A stretch of DNA of 12,963 nucleotides, taken from Bacteroides_E sp964528875 (GTDB taxonomy: Bacteria > Bacteroidota > Bacteroidia > Bacteroidales > Bacteroidaceae). Positions 7,237-12,963 of this stretch are shown piece by piece. The notes under the pieces are model-generated. The model ran no database searches and was not told the origin of the DNA. It was given only the letters and a program-made list of their open reading frames with translations. The stretch covers positions 1-12,963 of the forward strand of contig CAZGUI010000071.1 in the NCBI GenBank assembly GCA_964528875.1. The letters run 5' to 3'. A program made the position numbers and the translations under genes. The first letter of the stretch is position 1. Every line of letters starts with the position of its first letter.

Positions 7237-7920
7237 TTAATATACCCACGATTCAAAAAACCAACGCAAAATGAATTCAGTAGGGATATTTGTTGTACAA
7301 CGTGCTTGATCAGCATCCTTATTGGATAAGTTAGGATTTATAGTTGCATAGGCATTCCATCCTTTTCGGAAAGAACACTCCGAGTAGTAGAATGATTTAT
7401 TTGAACCTGTTAAAGTGAATGGTTCATTTCCATATTGGTAATGGACAAAGAGTCTTTTTTCTGTGAATGATTCTGTTTTTTCATTCGATAGATAAAGTCG
7501 TCCCACCTTTTTCTCTCCTTTGTAAGCAATGATGTCTTTTAATGTGGCGACACGAGCTGATGGATTATCTGATTTTGCCGGCCAAAAACCATAGAATTTT
7601 TCTTCTTGCCTGTCTACAATTTGGAGTTGTTCTCTTGCAAAAGAAGTAGGAAGTATTAATATTGCCTCCCCATTATGAAAAGATGTTTCAATTTCATCTA
7701 TATTTTTCCAATTATTGCCTGATAATTTAACTTTGATCTTATCAAACTCTACACCGGATGGTATGTTAAGAACGTTGTCTATTTTTATTTGATTTCTTGA
7801 TAGTCCTGCTTTGTATTGACACTTTTCATCGTTTTTATCTTCTTTTATACAACTGGAAAAAGTAAAAACTACTATTAGAGATAATATGATTTTGAATGTC
7901 GTTATTGATTTTTTTAACAT
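7237..7920 (-). CDS. Lipoprotein of unknown function
   Basis: I do not recognise this 227-residue protein. It has a clear type II signal peptide: MLKKSITTFK, a hydrophobic core, and the lipobox FSSC with Cys24. The following IKED fits the K-(D/E)2 pattern of the Bacteroidetes lipoprotein surface-export signal, so it may sit on the outside of the outer membrane. The rest is soluble and alternates beta-like segments (for example EAILILPTSF, KRLFVHYQY), with aromatic and basic residues near the C-terminus (FRKGWNAYATINPN, LRWFFESWVY). Three cysteines besides the lipobox one are present (in EKCQYK, YSECSF and ARCTTN). No catalytic motif is visible. It has its own promoter, converges on leuB, and is unlikely to share an operon with the CDF gene upstream because 259 bp separate them. 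Confidence 0.75.
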   Translation of the reverse strand: MLKKSITTFKIILSLIVVFTFSSCIKEDKNDEKCQYKAGLSRNQIKIDNVLNIPSGVEFDKIKVKLSGNNWKNIDEIETSFHNGEAILILPTSFAREQLQIVDRQEEKFYGFWPAKSDNPSARVATLKDIIAYKGEKKVGRLYLSNEKTESFTEKRLFVHYQYGNEPFTLTGSNKSFYYSECSFRKGWNAYATINPNLSNKDADQARCTTNIPTEFILRWFFESWVY

Positions 7921-7955
7921 GGTATTGGGCTATAATAAAGAATTAAAAAGATTTT

Positions 7956-7987
7956 CAAATTTACTAAATACTAATAAGTTTAACAAT
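7956..7987 (-). promoter_or_regulatory. Promoter of the unknown lipoprotein gene
   Basis: On the minus strand, TAAATTTG (7963 down to 7956) matches TAnnTTTG perfectly. ATTG (7987 down to 7984) sits 20 nt further upstream, a 3-of-4 match to TTTG. The start of transcription would be near 7950, about 30 nt before the ATG at 7920. Confidence 0.6.
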
Positions 7988-8179
7988 CTTTTTTTACAGA
8001 AGAATATTTTAGAAGTTTTCTAATGAAACAACAAAGTTTGAAACTCTAATTTTAGCCTTTTGTACGCAAGTTTTAGCTTTTCCTTCTCTTTTTCTATCAA
8101 GAAAAAAGTGACAGATCTTTCATTAAAAGGATAATAACCAATGATGTTTAGATTAAATTAAACTTCTTCTAAAAGAAAT

Positions 8180-9121
8180 TTAGTCATTATGTCCCAACAT
8201 TTCATCATAAGCCTGACAATCCTCTTGAGGATGTTCAAACTCAAAAGTAGGATGGTTTATGTTATGTTGCCTTAACATTTGGCGTAAATCCTGTTTTATG
8301 TGCTCTATAGTTTGTAAGGAGGAATCACTACCTACAACAATATGAGCTGTAAGTGCATTTTCTGTTGTACTCATTGCCCATATATGCATGTGATGCAATT
8401 CTAATACACCTTTAATCTTTAGGATCTCTTTTTCTATTTCTTCCGGATTAATAGATTGTGGAACACCATCTAAAGCAAGACGAATGCTTTCTGATAGTAA
8501 TCCCCAAGTAGAGAATAAAATGATGATAGCCACAATGATACCAATAATGGGGTCAATTATGAACCAATCTGTGTAATGGATTATGATACCTGAAACAAAA
8601 ACACCGACAGAAACTAAAGTGTCTGCAATCATATGCAGATATGCCCCTTTGACATTTAAGTCATGATCTTTGTCTTTTAATAATAAGAATGCTGTAAAAC
8701 CATTCACTAGTATACCTACTCCTGCAACCCAAGCAATAGCTAAGCCTTCTACTTCGGAGGGGTTATTCAATTTGTAAATACTTTTGTAAATCAGGATAAA
8801 AACAACGCCTAATAATAAAAGTGCATTGAGTAATGAAACCAATATAGTACTTTTTTTATAGCTGTAGGTAAATCGCTTCGTTGCAGTCATTTGTGAAAGT
8901 TTGAATGCAATTAAAGCTAAAACTAAACTTACGACATCACTTAAATTATGTCCGGCATCAGAAATTAAAGCCAGAGAATCGTACCAGAAACCTGCACCAA
9001 ACTCAACAACAACAAAAATTAAATTAACAACTATTCCTAAAATAAACGAACGATGTAATGCTTTAAGATTGATATTATGGTTGTGTCCATGATTGTGGCT
9101 GTGAGAATGTGAATGACTCAT
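8180..9121 (-). CDS. Cation diffusion facilitator (zinc-type metal exporter)
   Basis: This 313-residue inner-membrane antiporter of the CDF family (CzcD/ZitB type) would export Zn2+ or a similar divalent cation in exchange for protons. The N-terminus MSHSHSHSHNHGHNHN carries seven His residues, a likely metal-collecting tail. Six membrane segments are visible. Segment 2 has DAGHNLSD with His58 and Asp62, and segment 5 has HMIAD with His163 and Asp167. That gives the HD-HD transport site typical of Zn/Cd exporters, rather than the DD-HD site of FieF/YiiP. The loop between segments 4 and 5 is short (KDKDHD), without the His-rich insert of eukaryotic ZnTs. The C-terminal cytosolic domain contains LHHMHIWAMS and ends in another His/Cys-containing tail. 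No metal-responsive regulator gene is next to it. Metal specificity is inferred. Confidence 0.93.
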   Translation of the reverse strand: MSHSHSHSHNHGHNHNINLKALHRSFILGIVVNLIFVVVEFGAGFWYDSLALISDAGHNLSDVVSLVLALIAFKLSQMTATKRFTYSYKKSTILVSLLNALLLLGVVFILIYKSIYKLNNPSEVEGLAIAWVAGVGILVNGFTAFLLLKDKDHDLNVKGAYLHMIADTLVSVGVFVSGIIIHYTDWFIIDPIIGIIVAIIILFSTWGLLSESIRLALDGVPQSINPEEIEKEILKIKGVLELHHMHIWAMSTTENALTAHIVVGSDSSLQTIEHIKQDLRQMLRQHNINHPTFEFEHPQEDCQAYDEMLGHND

Positions 9122-9167
9122 AATTTTCTAAATAGAATGTTTGTATTTACAGATATTCAACAGCTTA

Positions 9168-9199
9168 TAAACTTACTTTGTTTATATTTGTAGCCTAAA
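9168..9199 (-). promoter_or_regulatory. Candidate promoter of the CDF exporter gene
   Basis: On the minus strand, TTTA (9199-9196) and TAAGTTTA (9175-9168) are 20 nt apart. Each has one mismatch to the Bacteroidetes consensus. It overlaps the -7 element of the divergent TPR gene, so the two promoters may compete. Confidence 0.4.
9183..9190 (+). promoter_or_regulatory. -7 element of the TPR gene promoter
   Basis: TATATTTG matches TAnnTTTG perfectly and lies 20 nt before the ATG at 9211, giving a very short 5' leader. No TTTG is found 19-21 nt upstream, so the promoter may be weak or need an activator. Confidence 0.5.
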
Positions 9200-9210
9200 T
9201 TTATGTAAAT

Positions 9211-10044
9211 ATGTTGAGAAAAACAGCTATAGTCTCTTTAGTTTTTATATTTACTTTATTCTTCTCTGTGCTCAAAGCTCAGAGCTATACAGAGATAGCA
9301 CTTAAAAGTGTTGAGGCTTTAGAACAACAAAAATACGATGAGGCAGAACAACTTATTCGTCAAGCATTGGCTCTAGAACCTGCAAATGTAAAAAATGCTT
9401 TGTTGTTTTCTAATTTGGGACTAATTCAAAGAAATCAAGAGAAGTATGACGATGCCATAGAGTCGTACACTTTTGCTTTAAATTTAACACCTTATTCCAT
9501 ACCTGTTTTATTGAATAGAGCTGCCATATATTTGGAACTAGGAGAGGTGAAAAAGTCGTATGTGGATTACTGTCTAATCATTGATTTAGATTCTGAAAAT
9601 ATTGAAGCCTTATTAATGCGTGCATATATTAATGCCATACGTAGAGATTATATCGCTGCACGTATAGACTATAAGAAAATATTATCTCTTGATGAAAATC
9701 ATTACAATGCACAGTTAGGGTTAGCTACCTTATTACAAACTGAGAAAAAGTATAAAGAAGCGACAGAGCAATTAACACAGATGATTACACAACATCCTCA
9801 AGATGCCTTGTTATTATTGGCACGTGCTAATGTAGCTTTTGATATGGAACAATGGGATATGGCTCTTCTGGATGCCGAAGAAGCAGAAAAGATCAATCCT
9901 GAATTGGCAGATATCTTTGTGTTAAAAGGAGAAATTTATATAAAGATAGATAAAAAACATCAGGCTAAAACGAATTTAGAACAAGCTATTCTGCTTGGCT
10001 TTCCACAAGTTGAGCTTAGCGATTTATTGAAACAATGTAAGTAA
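9211..10044 (+). CDS. Secreted tetratricopeptide-repeat protein
   Basis: The 277-residue product starts with a type I signal peptide (MLRKT, hydrophobic core, SVLKA|QS, predicted cut after Ala23) and so should be periplasmic. The rest is almost entirely TPR units, roughly seven of 34 residues from residue 26 to 265. Typical unit features are KYDEAEQLIRQALALEPAN, NLGLIQRNQEKYDDAI, YKKILSLDENHYNAQLGLA and KGEIYIKIDKKHQAK. TPRs make a helical scaffold for binding other proteins; no enzyme domain is present. The partner cannot be inferred from the neighbours: the gene diverges from the CDF exporter, and its stop lies 5 bp from the stop of convergent recQ. Confidence 0.9.
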   Translation: MLRKTAIVSLVFIFTLFFSVLKAQSYTEIALKSVEALEQQKYDEAEQLIRQALALEPANVKNALLFSNLGLIQRNQEKYDDAIESYTFALNLTPYSIPVLLNRAAIYLELGEVKKSYVDYCLIIDLDSENIEALLMRAYINAIRRDYIAARIDYKKILSLDENHYNAQLGLATLLQTEKKYKEATEQLTQMITQHPQDALLLLARANVAFDMEQWDMALLDAEEAEKINPELADIFVLKGEIYIKIDKKHQAKTNLEQAILLGFPQVELSDLLKQCK

Positions 10045-10049
10045 AAAGA

Positions 10050-11852
10050 CTACTTGTCCTTCAAGAAATTTTTAATTCGTTTCGTGAATATCTCTCCGTA
10101 TTTACTTTGCTTGTATTCACCTACGCCATTTATTAAGCCAAATGCTGTAATCGTGGTGGGTTGAGCGTTGGATAAAGAGCGTAATGTCTTATCAGAAAAG
10201 ACCAAATAAGCAGGTACACCTTCTTCATGTGCCAGTTCTTTTCGAAGAGCTTTTAGGTCATTAAATAAATCCTCATTTTCTATTGTAGGAAAATCTAAAG
10301 CCTTTCGCTTTTCTTTTTGCTTCACTTTTTTCTTCTCTTCTTTTTCATTGGGTATAACTACTAAAGTGGCTTGTGTCTGTCCAAATAAGACCTCCTTTCC
10401 TAAAGATGTTATTTTTAGATGATTGTATTCATTATAAGCAATTTCTAAATAGCCCAAATGAATCATTTGAAGTAAATATACCTGCCAATGATGAGCAGAA
10501 ACATCTTTTCCCACCCCATATGTCTTTAATAGGTGAAAATGGTTTTGTATGATTCTACTGTTTTGCATACCTCTAAGAATCTCAATTAATAAATTAATAC
10601 CTATTTGTTGATCGGTTCTGGCCACTGCACTAAGAGCTTTTTGAACCAAAACGGTACCATCAAACTGCTGAGGAGGATTCAAGCAGATATCACAGTTGCC
10701 ACAATCTGTTGCGGTAGTTTCTCCAAAATAATTGAGTAATATTCTACGTCGGCAGTTTCTGGCTTCTGCATATTGTTGCATTCGGTTCAGTTTCTCAATG
10801 TTTATATCTCGCTGTTTACTCTCATTGGCAAATTGTGTTAAGAGTATGATGTCACTCACAGAGTAAAATAATAAAGTATCGCTTGGAAGGCCATCACGTC
10901 CTGCTCTTCCTATTTCTTGATAGAAACTTTCTATGCTTTTAGGCAGATTGTAATGAATAACCCAACGAACATTAGATTTATCTATTCCCATGCCAAAGGC
11001 TATGGTTGCACAGATAACCTGAACCCTATCGTTTATAAAATCTTCTTGAGCCTCTTCTCTTCTCTTATTCGATAAACCGGCATGATAAACACCAGTTGAT
11101 ATCCCTTGTTTCTTTAAAAAAGAGGCTACTTTCTCTGTATTGTTTCTACTTAAGCAATAAATGATGCCACTTTCATTGGAGTGTTGTTCTATAAATTCTA
11201 TTATTGCTTTGTTTTTTTCCTTCTGTAAATATCCGCGTTTTACTTCTAGGTGTAAATTGGGACGATCAAATGAAGATAAAAAGAGTCGAGGATTGTTCAG
11301 TTTGAGTTGATTTGTTATATCTTCTCTGGTAATTTTATCTGCAGTAGCTGTCAATGCAACTATAGGTATGTTAGGGAATTTTTGGTGTAAATATCCAAGT
11401 TGAGCATATTCAGGTCTGAAATCGTGCCCCCACTGTGAGATACAGTGAGCTTCATCAATAGCAAAAAGTGAAACGTCTATATCTCTTAATAAATAATCCG
11501 TTTCGCTAATCAGTTTCTCCGGAGATATATACAGTAGTTTTATCTCTCCACTTAAACATCTCATTTTTATTCTTCTGTTTTCTTCATCAGAATTACTACT
11601 ATTTAGAGCTTCTGCACAAATACCACTAATTTTTAAATCTTCAACTTGATCTTTCATTAATGAAATCAAAGGGGAAACCACGATGGTAATTCCGGGTAAT
11701 AATAATGCAGGTAGCTGATAGCATAATGATTTTCCTCCACCGGTAGGCATTATAACTAAAGCATCTTTTTTCTGTAATAGTCGTTCTATAATCTCTTTTT
11801 GTAAGGGGCGAAAAGAGTCAAAGCCAAAATATTTCTTAAGAGTTTTATTCAT
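10050..11852 (-). CDS. recQ: ATP-dependent DNA helicase RecQ
   Basis: This 3'-to-5' helicase acts in recombination and in repair of stalled forks. The 600-residue length is close to the 609 of E. coli RecQ, and all domains are present. Motif 0 is FGFDSFRPLQ (9-18) with Gln18. Walker A is TGGGKS (Lys41). DEAH is at 133-136, followed by CISQWGHDFRPEY. ALTATAD and, in the second RecA lobe, GIIYC and IGRAGRDG follow. The zinc site of the RQC region has Cys367, Cys384, Cys387 and Cys390, the same spacing as in E. coli. The C-terminal ~75 residues form an HRDC domain (LRKELAHEEGVPAYLVFSDK). A basic linker (KEEKKKVKQKEKRK) precedes it. The gene is transcribed alone. Confidence 0.97.
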   Translation of the reverse strand: MNKTLKKYFGFDSFRPLQKEIIERLLQKKDALVIMPTGGGKSLCYQLPALLLPGITIVVSPLISLMKDQVEDLKISGICAEALNSSNSDEENRRIKMRCLSGEIKLLYISPEKLISETDYLLRDIDVSLFAIDEAHCISQWGHDFRPEYAQLGYLHQKFPNIPIVALTATADKITREDITNQLKLNNPRLFLSSFDRPNLHLEVKRGYLQKEKNKAIIEFIEQHSNESGIIYCLSRNNTEKVASFLKKQGISTGVYHAGLSNKRREEAQEDFINDRVQVICATIAFGMGIDKSNVRWVIHYNLPKSIESFYQEIGRAGRDGLPSDTLLFYSVSDIILLTQFANESKQRDINIEKLNRMQQYAEARNCRRRILLNYFGETTATDCGNCDICLNPPQQFDGTVLVQKALSAVARTDQQIGINLLIEILRGMQNSRIIQNHFHLLKTYGVGKDVSAHHWQVYLLQMIHLGYLEIAYNEYNHLKITSLGKEVLFGQTQATLVVIPNEKEEKKKVKQKEKRKALDFPTIENEDLFNDLKALRKELAHEEGVPAYLVFSDKTLRSLSNAQPTTITAFGLINGVGEYKQSKYGEIFTKRIKNFLKDK

Positions 11853-12198
11853 AACAAGTAAATTTCGATAAAAACGAGTTTTAATTACCTAAAGGCTAGT
11901 TAAAGGTTGTTAATTGCTTCTTCTGGTGTTATATTTATTCAAAAGGGCGAGCTGATATTTTTGTATTTCTTTGTCTATGAGGTTTGTAGCGTTATTTATT
12001 TTTAGTTGTTAATCATTTTTTTGTGTCTAAAGAACACCTTTTTAAAAAAAATAGAGGCTATAAAGCGTTTATAAAGAATAAAACAAGCCAAAGTGTTTAA
12101 ATTTGTGCATGTTTTTTTATAGCTAATCTAAACAATTTTGACTCTTAATGTGTTTTGTACTCACATGAAAGTTTAGTTAATGTTTAAGTAATAATTGT
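11853..12198. other. Divergent intergenic region between recQ and the AraC-type gene
   Basis: These 346 bp are AT-rich and hold no supported gene. The region must contain the recQ promoter, but I see no good consensus match on the minus strand. On the plus strand there is one perfect -7 element (12098-12105). CTAAAC at 12128-12133 and GTTTAG at 12171-12176 form a short inverted repeat, too weak to call an operator. Confidence 0.5.
12098..12105 (+). promoter_or_regulatory. Possible -7 element for the AraC-type gene
   Basis: TAAATTTG matches TAnnTTTG perfectly, about 94 nt before the ATG at 12199. The closest -33-like element (TTTA, 12068-12071) is 26 nt away, too far, so the call is weak. Confidence 0.35.
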
Positions 12199-12648
12199 AT
12201 GAAAAAAGAGAATCCGAAAAAAAGTCCTTACAACATTCGAGAGAGACAGGATAGAGATGCTGCTTATCGCTCTCTTATCCGACCGGAACTAGCTGATGAG
12301 TTATATGACAAGATTTTGGATATAGTAGTAATTCAAAAGCGCTATAGGGATTCAACGTTCTCAGCAAAAGAGTTAGCTGAGGAATTGAATACCAATACTC
12401 GTTATTTATCTGCTGTAGTAAACTCACGGTTTGGGAGAAATTTTTCTAGTTTGTTGAATGAGCATCGTATACGTGATGCTTTGCATCTACTAAAGGATAA
12501 AAGGTATGTAGATAAAAATATAGAAGAAATCAGTGCGATGGTTGGTTTTGCTAATCGTCAATCTTTCTATGCTGCTTTTTATAAAAATGTAGGTGAAACG
12601 CCAAATTCTTATCGTAAGAGATATGCAAAACTGCACGATAAGAAGTAA
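12199..12648 (+). CDS. AraC-family DNA-binding protein without a sensor domain
   Basis: The 149-residue protein is little more than an AraC/XylS DNA-binding domain. After a basic, charged N-terminus of ~50 residues come two helix-turn-helix units. The first is FSAKELAEELNTNTRYLSAV (about 55-80). The second is IEEISAMVGFANRQSFYAAF (about 109-128), followed by the family signature ending GETPNSYRKRY. Typical AraC proteins have ~290 residues with a ligand-binding half; here none is present, though the ORF shows no sign of truncation. It is therefore either constitutive, controlled by its own level, or dependent on a partner protein. Small stand-alone forms are known in Bacteroidetes. Its targets are unknown; the downstream peptidase gene lies beyond a strong terminator, and recQ is divergent. 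Confidence 0.88.
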   Translation: MKKENPKKSPYNIRERQDRDAAYRSLIRPELADELYDKILDIVVIQKRYRDSTFSAKELAEELNTNTRYLSAVVNSRFGRNFSSLLNEHRIRDALHLLKDKRYVDKNIEEISAMVGFANRQSFYAAFYKNVGETPNSYRKRYAKLHDKK

Positions 12649-12670
12649 AAACTTAATAGAAAACAACTTT

Positions 12671-12719
12671 AAAGGAAATGTGAAGTTAAAAGGAATACTT
12701 ACTTCATATTTCCTTTTTT
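12671..12719 (+). terminator. Strong terminator after the AraC-type gene
   Basis: AAAGGAAATGTGAAGT (12671-12686) pairs with 12701-12716 over 16 bp with one G-U wobble and a 14-nt loop, followed by a T run (12714-12719). It ends the AraC-type gene transcript 22 nt after its stop and separates it from the peptidase gene. Confidence 0.88.
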
Positions 12720-12751
12720 CATTTTAATCAATTAAATTCGCTATAAAAAAC

Positions 12752-12963
12752 ATGAGAAAATTAATATTACATTCAGTTTTGATGCTTGTTTTGTTTACAG
12801 CTTGTGGGAAAAAGGGATCAAATAATGTAGAGGAAAAATTTGACTATAACGTGGAACGATTTGCAGATTTACAGATATTACGCTACCAAGTCCCCGGATT
12901 TGATGGTCTGACTTTAGATCAGAAAAAACTAGTTTATTATTTATCAGAAGCCGCACAAAGTGG
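12752..12963 (+). CDS. Dipeptidyl peptidase III lipoprotein, family M49 (partial)
   Basis: The frame opens at ATG 12752 and runs off the right edge after 70 codons. It starts MRKLILHSVLMLVLFTAC, a type II signal peptide with Cys18 as the lipid-anchored residue, so the enzyme is a membrane-attached lipoprotein. The mature part, with EKFDYNVERFADLQILRYQV and LDQKKLVYYLSEAAQSG, matches from memory the N-terminus of Bacteroides dipeptidyl peptidase III, a zinc enzyme that removes dipeptides from peptide N-termini. Annotation sources have sometimes mislabelled these proteins as dihydrofolate reductase. The catalytic zinc motifs lie outside the window, so the assignment depends on this N-terminal match. 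Confidence 0.8.
   Translation, partial: MRKLILHSVLMLVLFTACGKKGSNNVEEKFDYNVERFADLQILRYQVPGFDGLTLDQKKLVYYLSEAAQS

Noticed and set aside
8088..8108. Hairpin CTTTTTC/GAAAAAAG between the unknown lipoprotein and CDF genes
   Set aside because: The stem is almost all A/T with a bulge and no T run at the proper end for the minus-strand CDF transcript, so it is likely a chance structure.
8901..9092. Plus-strand 63-codon open frame inside the CDF gene
   Set aside because: It lies wholly antisense to the membrane-segment-coding part of the exporter and has no recognisable protein features.

Overview
The window looks like chromosomal DNA from a member of the Bacteroidales (Bacteroides/Parabacteroides type). 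Four things point that way: low GC; promoters of the Bacteroidetes form TTTG-N19/20-TAnnTTTG; several short lipoproteins with acidic residues just after the lipobox cysteine; and a recognisable Bacteroidetes-type dipeptidyl peptidase III lipoprotein at the right edge. The genus cannot be fixed from the sequence alone.

Layout. Positions 1-245 (minus) hold the N-terminus of a lipoprotein that resembles fimbrillin/FimA-type proteins. After a non-coding stretch comes a branched-chain amino acid operon on the plus strand: promoter (644-674), 27-codon leader peptide (721-804), attenuator (782-878), leuA (898-2391), leuC (2419-3795), leuD (3814-4404), a second synthase best read as citramalate synthase cimA (4383-5912), leuB (5971-7044) and a terminator (7067-7098). 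A GC-rich 22-bp-period repeat array (7124-7211) separates the operon from a convergent unknown lipoprotein gene (7237-7920, minus). Next come a CDF zinc-type exporter (8180-9121, minus), a divergent secreted TPR protein (9211-10044, plus) and recQ (10050-11852, minus; it converges on the TPR gene with 5 bp between stops). A 346-bp gap leads to a small AraC-type DNA-binding protein (12199-12648, plus), a strong terminator, and the start of a lipoprotein dipeptidyl peptidase III (12752-edge).

Main point. The leu operon appears to be controlled by ribosome-mediated attenuation. The leader peptide has 8 Ile and 6 Leu codons out of 27 and no Val codon. Its 3' part (782-792) can pair with the left arm of the terminator hairpin (846-856), so pairing there would stop the terminator from forming. 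The codon choice fits the gene content: LeuA starts leucine synthesis, CimA would start the citramalate route to 2-oxobutyrate and isoleucine, and LeuC, LeuD and LeuB would serve both. The operon makes nothing specific to valine. This is an inference from sequence and remembered family knowledge, but it is internally consistent and testable.
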